Assembly (NCBI GenBank): GCA_030770545.1
Contig: JAUCMP010000026.1
Span: 4,258,501 to 4,322,500 of the forward strand
Source of the DNA: Macropodus opercularis
Lineage: Eukaryota > Chordata > Actinopteri > Anabantiformes > Osphronemidae
Reading direction: 5' to 3'
Length of the DNA: 64,000 nucleotides
Positions 13,176 to 23,030 of this stretch are shown in pieces. Below the pieces are notes generated by a model. The model saw only the letters and a program-made list of their open reading frames with translations, did no database searches and was not told the origin of the DNA. Position 1 is the first letter of the stretch; each line of letters starts with the position of its first letter. The position numbers and the translations under genes are program-made.

Positions 13176-16100
13176 TTGCCTAAAGAATAAAAACAGACAT
13201 TTGTGATTTTTAAAGACAGCAGCAACATATCTGTTAGACAAGCAAAGACTGGAGCATGCGCATTTTTGTGTTGCAGATAAGGATCAAGCCAACTTTTCGC
13301 CTATAATGGCTCATTTCAGAGAAGAGACCTGTGCCAACACAGGAAAACACCCTGGACCCCTTCGCCTAACATACACATGCAAAACACAGTATACAATACT
13401 CCCTGTTTTAACAAGGTGGTGTAGACATACACAGACATTTACATGAGAATATTTGATCAGCAGAGATTGTGAAGAAGTGCCAAAGATGGAAAGGGGGGGG
13501 AAAAAAACAGTTAACACTGACCGACACAACAGGCCAAGTTTCTGAGGAAAATGAATCAAAGCAAAAATGCATGATAATCTCATTCTCATCACCACTGATG
13601 CTTTCAAGGCTTCTGTATGGAGTCCTGACGAAATCTGCCCTCACAACAGACATCAGTCACAGATTCATCCCTATCAGACTCTGACCTCAGTGTTGGTAGG
13701 TCACAAAGAGACAAGAGATTTACTGTATAGGGTAAACATCTCCTCAAACGAAATCACAAGTCAGTCCTGTTACCCATCTCCATGCAAGACACACCTTTAT
13801 GCATAACTGTTGACTTGAAGTATTACTACCGCTACATATCCAGCTAGGGAAGCTCAGTGACAAGAGAGAAATGAGGAAATGCAATATATCTATAAAGGAT
13901 GTAGAATATTAGAAACAAACTGATAGGCACATGTTGACAGGCACAGTGGCATATTTCAATCCTAAACAACATACAGCACAACTCTGCAGTGTGTTCGCCC
14001 CCTAAGTTTATCCAGCAGTTTGCATACTAGAGGCTGCTTTGTCATGTTTTTAGAGCCAATTAAATCCATGAATAATACAAGTCAGGCTGATGAGCTGCAA
14101 GCTAAAGTTGTAAGATGCACGAAAACATACATGGAAGGGTCCAAATACACGGAAACTGCCACAGAATGTCAAACCGCCCAACTGCCCGAACACGCACAAA
14201 GCAGCAACGTTGTGTTGTGTTGATCCTGCTTACATTATTCAATGTACCATTAATAAACTAAATACAACAGATTTCCAAAGTCTGAAGTGCGACTGGTATG
14301 ACCACAGTTATTAAAACAAAAAATAAAAACACAATAAACAAAAAAGTGATGAAACACAAGAAAAAAAAAAACACACACACAACACCCAACAGATTACTTT
14401 GGTGTCTAGAAGTACAAATAATTGAGCTGTACTACTGAAACAATATAACAGACCGGCTTCCACTTTACACATTTGAAAGCCAAATTACTGTAATATTACC
14501 TAATGTCAAAGTTTCAATATGTGCATTTACAGGAATTCAAATAATCTTGTTATTATTGTTTAGTACCCTGATGTCATAAACAACACGTAAACACTTTCCT
14601 TACACTGTGTAAGAGACCGAGGCATTTCTGCTGCAGAAATCAGATTTCGTCGCAATGTAGAAACACAAATCAAGCTTTTAACAGCAGTAAAGTTCATGAG
14701 TTGGAGAAAACTAAAACTTGGAGTCCAGCTTCATGGTTGACTAAAACAAGTCTGATTCCTCAACATGCTCTGTCGAAAGGCCGTCAGTCCAAACAGGAGG
14801 CGGTTGCTGTGCTTCACATCCATTACTAAAATACGTCTTATTATTTGTTTAGGTTTAGGAGGTAGGGGACAAAGCCAACTACCTGCGTGTAAATGCAGGT
14901 TGTGCAGCCACTGGATTAATGCTGAGTAAGTAAACACATGCTGATTTCCTGCCAGTACAAGTCTCCCAAAAAGACGCTGCGTTGATGTAAATCAACAATA
15001 ACCACTGTTTAACGGGGGCTTTGCAAAAACAACAATCTTTGTAGATATTAAACATTCTACTGAACGACCAACAGCCCTTTGACCCTCACCCCAAATTATT
15101 GCTTACATACTCCCATTTCATTTTTGAGCATCGATGTTTCCCATCACAAAACTTGTTTGAAGTATTTCAAGAAGTGACCTACACTGCTATAACTGCAAAA
15201 ATATCTGAATAACGTTTGTTAAATTAAATGTTTAAACTATTTTAAGATAATAAAAGACTACACAAGGATTCTCTTCTGTCTTTGAGCATTTTCCAAGCAA
15301 AAAAAAAAAAGCACATTTGCCTAGAATAAAATGGAACAGAAAGAGATTTAGCTAATTATTAATGAAATACTTCAATCATATGAATTAACACTGGTTGAAG
15401 AGACAGCACGAGTGGAAATGTAAAACTGATGCAAAAAAATGTTTAACGGTATTCTTCCACCATGTGCTTTTCCCAGTCAGAATCACTGTACAACACAATT
15501 CACTCTTCATTATGCTATCCACCTCATGTTGCAGCATTCTACTCTGTTACATATCAATATATGTTTGGATAGAAACCCACACCCAGTAGCAGTTTTCAGG
15601 GTTTTTTTGTTCTTATAAAAACCATGTCTTGATATTTCACTGCTCACAAAAGGCCTCAAGAAAAAGCAAAAGCTTCAAAGAATACAAGAAAGAAATATGC
15701 CAAGCAACCCACCCCATCCAGGCTGTGCAGCAGGGTTGAGACAGCCATGGTCCCTGGTTGCAACGCTGCCTTTACCACCTGGTTAGATGCAGAACATCCC
15801 CAGTAAAAGTTCTGAGTACGTAATAATTATAGAATGCATTTGTTATAACTAATAAGAACTGGAGGTTGAAGTGAGCCAGTTCAGATAAAAATTCAAGCGA
15901 GGTGAAACATCTTGTCAGTAAGCCTTAAAGGATAAAGCATGTTTTAGTCTCTCTTGCTCACAATAACAAAAATCCTCAGGCCTAGAATTAAAAAGGATTT
16001 TTACTCAAAAACTTGAGATTTCATTAGGGAATAGGGCGATGGGAATGTAATAGACAAAACAAAAACCCAGAATGGTGTCAGGAATTCTTGGAATAGTATC

Positions 16101-16326
16101 AGTACATAGAAAAGTTACATGGATAACTTCACTGAGTGTAGAGAGCGTCGATCTGCCCTGAGCCTGGGGTACAGGGTTGAAGAAGATGACCCGTTCCCAT
16201 TTCCAGACTTCAGCTGACCAGTAGAGCAACTGGTGGAGGTGTGGCGTGAAGGTCGGGAGCTTTGGTGAAGCTTCAAACCATAACCGAAAATAGGAGTGTG
16301 AGGTCTCCAGCGTGGTCGTGCACTTT
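13170..16326 (-). other. eif5a2: Probable long 3' UTR of eif5a2
   Basis: From the eif5a2 stop down to 13170 the sequence is AT-rich with no credible coding frame. The first AATAAA I find on the minus strand downstream of the stop is at 13170-13175. Mammalian EIF5A2 is known for a long 3' UTR, so a 3 kb UTR is plausible. This is inference from sequence alone. Confidence 0.4.
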
Positions 16327-16389
16327 TTAAGAAGTCATGGCCTTGGTGCCAATGACATGCTCTTCATCCAAGGCTTTCAGCACAGAGAC
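16327..16389 (-). CDS. eif5a2: eif5a2 exon 5 with stop
   Basis: Twenty codons plus TAA, beginning VSVLKALDEEHV and ending KAMTS. The acceptor is TATTTCAG. The sequence is more diverged from mammalian eIF5A2 than the upstream exons. Confidence 0.88.
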   Translation of the reverse strand, partial: VSVLKALDEEHVIGTKAMTS

Positions 16390-17302
16390 CTGAAATAGAA
16401 CAAAGAATCACAATCCACTCGGGTTTTCCACAAACACGTTTGCTTTATTTGGCTGAATTCTACACCTACCTTGTTGACCAGGTAAAAGGGTTCCTTTAAA
16501 ATGTATTTTACCCACTTCTAACATTAAAAAATATAATTATTCTAGCCCCCAAATTGACTTCAGGTCATAGAAACTCACCATGAATTGCTCTCCATTATTA
16601 AACTTCTTTTCAATTTCTTTGCCCAGGTCCCCTTCTGGCACTCTGAGGTCCTCCCTGGTGTCCCCATTGTCATCCATCAGGGACAAGAAGCCATCAGACA
16701 CATCAATGACCTAAAAGCACCATCAGGCCAAAAATGTCATCACTCAGATCTTTACAAAAGAATTACAGTCATAAAGGAGGCTTCTCAGGCCTGAGCAGTA
16801 CTGCTCACTGGGCAAGCAAAAACCTGTTCGGCAAGTTGAGAACATGTTTCTTTTTTTTTGTACAAAATTACTCAAGACAGCTAAGACAACGCATGGTATC
16901 CAGTAACTATCAGTCTGACTCTACGACAAAGTTTCAACTCACCTGATAGTCCTTCCGTGTTACATTTGGGACGTCCATGTTATGGGTAGATGGACAGATA
17001 TCTTCAAACTTCTTCTGTGTAAAGATGTCAAGTCCAACGAGGTGAACCTACAAAAAATACAATATTTTGACTATCGAATAAAGAAGCAATGAGGTTTACT
17101 GGGAAAGACCAAGCTAAGCAAATCATGAAGGTGGCTGTACCTTGGCATGCCCATGCTTGCCAGTCTTGGAGGTAGACATGTCAACGATTTTACAGGGACG
17201 TCCCTTCAGCATGACAAAGCCGTTCTTCCTCAGGGCAGAGCACTGCATGGGGTACGTTGCAGATGCCCCAGAGTCCGCAGTAGTAAAATCCTCATCTGCC
17301 AT
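16327..17302 (-). CDS. eif5a2: Eukaryotic translation initiation factor 5A-2 (four coding exons)
   Basis: eIF5A binds the ribosomal E site and promotes peptide-bond formation at stalling sequences such as polyproline; it acts in the cytoplasm. Joining 17141-17302, 16943-17047, 16579-16710 and 16327-16389 gives 153 aa (human about 153-154). All junctions are phase 0 with GT/AG borders. The N-terminal SH3-like domain has the hypusine loop STSKTGKHGHAK, so the modified lysine is K49. It continues with VHLVGLDIF, then DICPSTHNMDVPN, then the C-terminal OB-fold with REDLRVPEGDLGKEIE. The start ADEDFTT and the TYPMQC segment resemble EIF5A2 more than EIF5A1, and GLUT2 and TNIK neighbours support this. 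The last 60 residues are clearly more diverged from mammalian eIF5A2 than the first 90. The 5' neighbour, slc2a2, lies on the same strand. Confidence 0.9.
16579..16710 (-). CDS. eif5a2: eif5a2 exon 4
   Basis: 44 codons, residues 90-133 (VIDVSDGFLSL to NNGEQFM). Covers most of the C-terminal OB-fold. The donor is GTGAGT. Confidence 0.9.
16943..17047 (-). CDS. eif5a2: eif5a2 exon 3
   Basis: 35 codons, residues 55-89 (VHLVGLDIF to KDYQ), containing DICPSTHNMDVPN, with GTGAGT donor and phase 0 at both ends. Confidence 0.9.
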
Positions 17303-17320
17303 GATGGAGAAATGGCTCCA
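17141..17320 (-). CDS. eif5a2: eif5a2 exon 2: start codon and hypusine loop
   Basis: The ATG is at 17300-17302; 17303-17320 is 5' UTR after a CAACACAG acceptor. The exon encodes residues 1-54, including hypusine lysine K49. The donor reads AAG|GTACAG. Confidence 0.9.
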
Positions 17321-17689
17321 CTGTGTTGCAGTAGGAAGAACGTAACCTGGCAGTGATCCTAGACTTCCTTAGAAGGATGAATGTGGCACCAACAAATGAA
17401 GAGAGGAATAAGGTGATGTAAACATTCTGTCAGAAAAAGGCTGCTACGGAACACACCCTACCGCCAGCAGTAAAGCATGTCAGGGAACCAGGTGAGGTTG
17501 AGTCACGGAGTCTGGAAATGCGTCCAGATGCCACGACTCAACTTCCAGATAGACCCGGTCCTCTGCTCCGCATGGGTTGACGTTAACGTGCGTCTTTCCA
17601 AACAAACGCGTCCTTCAGCAGCACATTTCTACGAGCATCGTATCTCCATAAAGGCGCAATTACCCACGACGCTGCGACCACGACTAACG

Positions 17690-18200
17690 CCAGGCTAACC
17701 GCGGAGCTAACAGCTGGCGCTAGCATTAGCCGCTAACGCGTTGAATGAGCAACTTGCCTTTAACGTGACACACAATGACTGGGGGCAATTTTAACTAGCT
17801 AAACGAGTTAGCTACCGTGTTGTTTTGTTGGCTTAACAAACACATCTGAACGACGACTGAAGTTAGAAATATGTTAACTAGCTACTTGTTATTGATGTCG
17901 AATGCACTGGGTAATCTACAACAGTTAGCGTCAGGCTAGATTCAAGACGTGTTTCTGTCAGTGTTAGCCGACTGAGGTTACCGATGCTAATGCTAGCTGG
18001 AGCAGTGTGCTAACTCCTCTTAATTAGCCAACTCAATGACTTCAGAGACGAAGAATGCGCCCCGATGTCTCTTTAAGGCGCGCGCGCGCCGCAAAACACC
18101 ACTTTACCTTCTGCTGCTCTCACAAGAACGAACTTACAGTCGCTTACCTCGCGTCTGCTACTCCAGAGAAAGCTAAGTAGGTGCGCATGCGTGGAAGTTT
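17690..18200 (-). promoter_or_regulatory. eif5a2 promoter-proximal CpG-containing region
   Basis: This segment surrounds the presumed first exon. It is richer in CG than the flanks, contains the alternating block GGCGCGCGCGCGCC at about 18077-18090, and has a dense cluster of GCTAA/TTAGC pentamers (17694-18028). I see no clear TATA box. Promoter identity is inferred from position. Confidence 0.4.
18148..18190 (-). other. eif5a2: Probable non-coding first exon of eif5a2
   Basis: The minus strand has a strong donor GAG|GTAAGCG with the exon edge at 18148, in a CpG-containing segment upstream of the coding exon. A second possible donor, GTAAGTT, lies at 18131-18137. The upstream end (TSS) is a guess. 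Confidence 0.4.
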
Positions 18201-18235
18201 AGACGCGCAGGATGGCCAGAGAGGGCAGGTACGCT

Positions 18236-18352
18236 GTGAGTGACAGGAGGCTTGAGTGACAGGAGGATGGAGGCAGGGCTTGAGTGACAGTAGGAAGGAT
18301 GCAGGGCTTGAGTGACAGGAGGAAGGATGCAGGGCTTGAGTGACAGGAGGGT
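18236..18352. repeat. Minisatellite just upstream of eif5a2
   Basis: Four to five tandem units share the core TTGAGTGACAGGAGG, followed by A/G-rich filler such as AAGGATGCAGGG; the period is roughly 28-33 bp. The array begins within about 60 bp of the likely eif5a2 start site. Confidence 0.8.
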
Positions 18353-18751
18353 TAGCAGCAGCTAGAAGAGGATGCTGTACAATATAGTGCCGGAAGACGA
18401 GTACATTTCAAAATTGTGTGTGTAAATAGATAAGTAGCCGTAGAATCGTAAACTGTGATAATCTGCAAATCAGAGTATGTAAGTACGGCATTCAAGAAGA
18501 CATATACTCATTTAGAAACATCACTTTCTACAAGTCCAAGCATTGAATTTGAATCCTCACTAGCTTTGAGTCAGTCACCGTACTTATCTTAGCAGATCAA
18601 AATATGTAGCCTAGATGTCAATAACACAAACTGACGTGTGATTCTTGCACAAGGAGTGAGTTTCATGTTACCAGGTGTGTCGTGACTCTTCAGCTCACAG
18701 CTAAACTACCAAAGAATAACAAACACTTGAATTCATATAGGAGGAGAGTAT

Positions 18752-18757
18752 TTTATT
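18752..18757 (-). terminator. Candidate poly(A) signal for slc2a2
   Basis: AATAAA on the minus strand, about 650 nt past the slc2a2 stop codon, giving a 3' UTR of roughly 18.74-19.41 kb. That leaves only about 0.55 kb before the eif5a2 first exon. Confidence 0.4.
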
Positions 18758-19410
18758 ATCTACAGTGTAAATATAAATAGTGGTTAATTTCATTGCTCCT
18801 TGTCTTTCAGTCCTAGTTTTTCAAATGCATAATTAGCAAACCAGGTAACTCGGTTTTTGGCCTCATGGGGGCAGCACGAAAACACTGTGAACACACTGGT
18901 GACCTGTAACTAGTTGTGCGATTTATGTCAGCGCACTACTGGTGCTACTAACATAGATTTACACTTGTGTTGTGTTTTGTTTTTTGACCCGGTACTGATT
19001 TAAGTTTAACATTCACTTTTCTGTTAGCTCTGTTTTTGTTCTTCATCGTCTCCTAATTCAGCTCTTTAAGTAAGTCAAAGCAGAAGCACCTGTTTTCATA
19101 TACAATATTAATAACACTTGGCTTGTCCATTAAGCGACTATACTGCCTTAAGTGTTATATTGTGATATCTGTTGCATTTATATCATAAACATCACATTAT
19201 TTAATGTCGCTGCAGTATCTGTTTTTGAGTAACACTTGTGTTTACAAGATAAACTGTTATCTTTGCTTGCGCAACCACGCAACAGTGGTCCAAAATCCAT
19301 CATGTAATCATTACAACACTAACAAGGTTAGATATACACAAATACATTTGAAATACAGACAGAAAGACACCACTTCACAAAATGACTACACAAGCACACA
19401 AATTGTTGTT

Positions 19411-19614
19411 TCAGGCATCAGTGAAGGTTTTGAGCTGCTCCAGTTCAGTATCATCTTCGGGGGGCTCTTCCAAATTCTTGTTTCCCTTTCGGAAGACGGC
19501 AGCGATTTCCTCAAAAGATTTACCTTTAGTCTCGGGGACCCGAAGATAAGTAAACACAGTGAAGCAGAGAAGCAGCACAGCAAACAGGACGAACACGTAC
19601 ACATCCAGCAAAAC
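19411..19614 (-). CDS. slc2a2: slc2a2 exon 12 with stop: TM12 and C-terminal tail
   Basis: 67 codons plus TGA. TM12 is followed by YLRVPETKGKSFEEIAAVF and an acidic tail ending KTFTDA. Confidence 0.94.
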   Translation of the reverse strand, partial: VLLDVYVFVLFAVLLLCFTVFTYLRVPETKGKSFEEIAAVFRKGNKNLEEPPEDDTELEQLKTFTDA

Positions 19615-22600
19615 CTGCAAATAGAAAAGTAGAAAGACGAGTCAGGAGGGACGGAGTCCGACACATCATGTCACAAGCTACCGCATGCCTTGCAAAGTGT
19701 ACCTGTATATATGGGAAGGTCATGGCTATGATGAAGTTGCTGGTCCAGTTGCAGCAGCCAGCGAGCGCCATGGCTGCAGGCCGCGGCCCCTGGCTGAACA
19801 GTTCGGCCACTATGAACCACGGAATAGGACCCGGACCGATCTCGAAGAAACTCACAAAGAGGAATATGGCCGACATGCTGACGTAGCTCATCCACGAGTA
19901 TTCATTCTGAGGGAAGGTTAAATCAGGGAGAAATGTTTCCCGCTGTGCTCAAAACCTGATTGAAGCTCTGACAGCTGAGTGAACAAACCTGGAATTTGAG
20001 GCCCACTGTCATGGCGATGGCAGAGCAGCACATCCCTGCTAGACCAGCCAGAATCAGCGTGCGTCTGCCGGCCTTGTCCACCAGTGCGACCTAAAATATA
20101 CAGCACGTTGTCGCTGTTGCGCTTCATTGCCAGCATTTGTTCGCGTGTCTTTGAGCGTTGCATGAGTGTGACCACTCACAGACACCAGAGTGAAGACTGT
20201 GTTGATGACTCCAACCCCTATAGTGGCGTAGACTGGCTGAGCGACACCAGCCAGAGTGAAGATCGACGTGGAGTAATAAAAGATCTAAGATAGAGTACAG
20301 CACAATAAGCTGCATCTTATTATGACACAATTTCTAGTTTATTGCTGGCGAAGTGAAATGTGACACAGAGAAGGGCAGAGCTGAATTAACCTGCCACTCA
20401 CCGCGTTGATGCCTGAAAACTGCTGGGCGAGGTGCAGCATGAGGGCGACTGCCAGCTGCTGTCTGTACACAGGTGAGCAAATCTGGGAGAGAACAGTGAA
20501 AGCGCAGGTTGACACTCTGCAGATCATTTTACAGTATTCAACTAAGGTGGTATTTAAGGTGAAGGCATCGGATGAGATCATTAGTTTGAACAGTCTTATC
20601 GTGTGGAGTCCTACCAGCGAAAGGATGGAGACCTTCGCTTGCTTGTCTGCCTCCTCTTTCTCTCTTCTCATCTCCTCTATGTCGGCTGTGGCGTTGTATG
20701 CCCCCTTTAGACGATACAGGCCTGGGACAGAGCGCACACACAGGAGAGAGAAAAACAGTGGCCATTTTCCTTATCTGTCAGTAAATAAACCCGTGACTTT
20801 GAGTTTTTACGAAAAAAAAGTGTGAATTTGTGAACTTGTCATTTGCTGATGTAGCAGATTTAATTACCTTTGGACAGACCCTGTCAGCTGTTTATGCCCT
20901 TTAGCTACAATAGATAGTAGTGTAGTTCCCAGTATGTGGAAGTATTATGTGTTGGGCCTCTGACTGACAAAGCAAATATTGTTGCATAGAAGAGAGCAAA
21001 CACTAAATGAAAGCGAGTTGCGCTGGGTCGTCCTTACTGTTTCGAGCTTCTTGTTCCTTGCGCAGTACAATGTAAAGGTAGCGCGGACTCTCAGGGCACA
21101 GAGGCAGCAGGAGGGACTGTAAAATTGCCGGGGCTCCAGACAGACCGAGCAACAGGGGCCACATATCATCGTTACCAAGCACAAAGTCCAAGCCTATAAC
21201 CTACGTCCACAGAGAAACACGCAGTTCAGCAGCTTGTCAACAGGCAAAGATGCTGCGGCGCACGGGTTCGCATGCACCTCACCTGGCTGATGAGGATGCC
21301 GGTGACAATAGCCAGCTGGTGTAAGGTCCCCAGAGCGCCTCGGTACGCCTTGGGTGCAATCTCTCCAATGTACATAGGCACTAGCCCAGAGGTCAGCCCT
21401 GAAACACACACATATGCTGAAATTTATCTTGTGAACCTTTAGTATCTCTTAAATATGAAACAAGGAGCCTTCAGAATCATCCGCTAGTAAAGACAACTGG
21501 TTTTGTAGTATGGTGTATAACCCATAAACATTGGCTTTACCGCAGTAAAAGCCCATAACAGCGCGGCCCAAAATGACCATGATGTGAGGCTTCCACATCC
21601 TGCAAAGACCCATCAGCAGTCCAGCAAGTAAAGCCAGAACATTTATCATTAGCATGCCCTTCACCCTGAAATACACAACGAGAGGGAAAGGTGTCAGAGT
21701 GAGACCAATACACAGGCTGGATATGGAAATGTGTCCGTTCTCTCCTGCTCACCTGCCTTTCAGGTCTCCTACGAATCCCACCAGGAAGGAAGAAAGCATG
21801 CCACCTATGGAAAAGATGGCCACCGACAACGACCAGTACATGAACACAGCAGGGTGCCGCCCCGCCTCTGGAACCTCTGTGCGGTTTTCCGCCATCTTCT
21901 CTGTCCACACCCCCAGAGAGAGGCCGTAATGCTTTTCAATAACCTACAGACATGTTTACCCATCATCAATCACAGCTGCACACAGAAAAAAAACAGGCAC
22001 AAAAAATACAGACTGTATTTATGACAAAGCAGATACGCTAGATTTGCACATTTAGTCGAATGTGGGGCCAGTTCTGGACTATTTTAATTATGACAGCGTA
22101 GTTACGTCTATAATAACACTGAAGATAAGACATGAAGCGCCACCACCAGCACCTGAACAACTCAGGAGATGTACTTTAATGCAACACCTCCACCAGGAGC
22201 TGAAATAACTCAGTCAACATTAGTTGTTTGAGCAGGTTTAACTGCTGATTCAGCAGAATGCAGCAGGGCTCTGAGGCAAGCGCGGGGGCCAGTGTAGGAG
22301 TCCAACGGCAGCAGCGTCTAGTTTATCTCCACACACAGTAGGTGATGCGTTTGGAGAGGCTCGTTTGCTCGCATGCATTATACGAGCGAGCAGCAGTGGC
22401 GCCTACCTTCTGAGGTGCGTTGATGACTCCAAGACTGTAGCCGTACTGCAGGGACCCAAGAGCCGCCGTGAACACGGCGAGGGCCAGAGTCCCCGTTAGC
22501 TGCTGCAGGAGCAAACGGGCAAAGGGTTCTCGGTTTATTAGGGCACACACTCTACACACTAAACAAATAAACAGTTTAAGCACAAGCTATGGCAAAACAA

Positions 22601-23030
22601 TTCAGAGACTCACACAGAGCGTTAAAACGTCAAATTCAGCTTTCTGTGTACTATGCATATACAAATGCAATAAGAGATGACTCCCCTTCATTGGAGTCAT
22701 GCTTGGTGTATTAGTACACTCACAGTAGAAATCCTCAGTGGGAACATTTAAATGCTTGTACTGAAACTGTGTTAATTTGTGACCATCTCCTCAGTGAAAT
22801 GATTAAACAAACAGAGAACACGGATGAACAAGCAGCTGCCTTTGTCAACACCGAGTGGTTCTGTCAGTGCAAACCTCTGAATTCTCAACCGTGTACTGAC
22901 AACACAGTCAACAAGTCCTGTCCGTGCAAAAATTTAGCACATGTAACACTTTTTTTAAACACAATATTTTACATGTATTTTCTTCCAACACATTTCTCTG
23001 GGAAAAATAACTCACCTTTCCTGAGTCCAT
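19411..23030 (-). CDS. slc2a2: Solute carrier family 2 member 2, facilitative glucose transporter GLUT2 (12 coding exons)
   Basis: A low-affinity, high-capacity hexose transporter of the major facilitator superfamily, expected in the plasma membrane of liver, gut, kidney and endocrine pancreas. Twelve exons join in consistent phase to 502 aa (human 524). Visible landmarks: TM1 at about 9-32, an N-glycosylation site NRT at 57-59 in the first extracellular loop, GRVKG at 100-104, PMYIGEIAP at 150-158, PESPR at 217-221, HLAQQFSGIN in TM7 at 288-297, VDKAGRR at 337-343, GPGPIPWF at 391-398 and PETKGK at 462-467. The TM7 motif is HLA, like HVA of mammalian GLUT2, not the QLS of GLUT1/3/4. Segments such as YSWMSYVSM and the KSFEEIAA tail also match GLUT2. 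Extracellular loop 1 is shorter than in mammals. The start has a strong Kozak context (ACCACCATGG). I count one more coding exon than the 11 exons usually quoted for human SLC2A2. Confidence 0.93.
19703..19906 (-). CDS. slc2a2: slc2a2 exon 11: TM10-TM11
   Basis: 68 codons, NEYSWMSYVSM to FPYIQ, with FFEIGPGPIPWFIVAELFSQ and GPRPAA, nearly invariant in class I GLUTs. Confidence 0.94.
19989..20090 (-). CDS. slc2a2: slc2a2 exon 10: VDKAGRR motif and TM9
   Basis: 34 codons, VALVDKAGRRT to GLKFQ, phase 0. Contains the family signature loop between TM8 and TM9. Confidence 0.92.
20180..20284 (-). CDS. slc2a2: slc2a2 exon 9: TM7-TM8
   Basis: 35 codons from IFYYSTSIF to NTVFTLVS, with PVYATIGVGV. 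The donor is GTGAGTG. Confidence 0.92.
20402..20482 (-). CDS. slc2a2: slc2a2 exon 8: TM7
   Basis: 27 codons, ICSPVYRQQL then ALMLHLAQQFSGINA. HLA stands where GLUT1/3/4 have QLS; mammalian GLUT2 has HVA. Confidence 0.9.
20615..20721 (-). CDS. slc2a2: slc2a2 exon 7: central cytoplasmic loop
   Basis: Completes the split serine, then 35 codons from LYRLKG through EEMRREKEEADKQ to VSILSL, the charged intracellular loop between TM6 and TM7. Confidence 0.9.
21038..21200 (-). CDS. slc2a2: slc2a2 exon 6: TM5-TM6 and PESPR
   Basis: 54 codons plus one base, starting VIGLDFVLGNDDMW and including the CPESPRYLYI motif after TM6. The donor is GTAAGGA. Confidence 0.92.
21283..21398 (-). CDS. slc2a2: slc2a2 exon 5: TM4-TM5
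   Basis: Completes the split glycine, then 38 codons with LVPMYIGEIAP and GALGTLHQLAIVTGILISQ, a hallmark of class I GLUTs. Confidence 0.92.
21541..21665 (-). CDS. slc2a2: slc2a2 exon 4: TM3-TM4
   Basis: Completes the split arginine, then 41 codons from VKGMLMINVL to MGFYC, plus one base. The donor is GTAAAGC. Confidence 0.9.
21753..21943 (-). CDS. slc2a2: slc2a2 exon 3: extracellular loop 1 and TM2
   Basis: 63 codons plus two bases, from VIEKHYG to VGDLKG. Carries the NRT glycosylation sequon. The loop is shorter than in human GLUT2. Confidence 0.9.
22407..22502 (-). CDS. slc2a2: slc2a2 exon 2: TM1
   Basis: 32 codons, from QLTGTLALAVF to GVINAPQK, phase 0. The acceptor is a CAGCAG tandem, so one glutamine could be optional (NAGNAG). 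Confidence 0.88.
23016..23030 (-). CDS. slc2a2: slc2a2 exon 1 coding part (5 codons)
   Basis: Encodes MDSGK only, in the context ACCACCATGG, followed by donor AAG|GTGAG. The mammalian gene likewise starts with a five-residue coding exon (MTEDK), which supports this tiny exon. Confidence 0.85.

Noticed and set aside
19526..22024. Several plus-strand and other-frame open frames across the slc2a2 exons
   Set aside because: They are shadows of the minus-strand GLUT2 exons, which have family motifs and consistent splice phases.
19411..23030. Assignment of the transporter to slc2a4 or slc2a1
   Set aside because: TM7 HLA instead of QLS, the five-residue first coding exon and the KSFEEIAA tail fit GLUT2.
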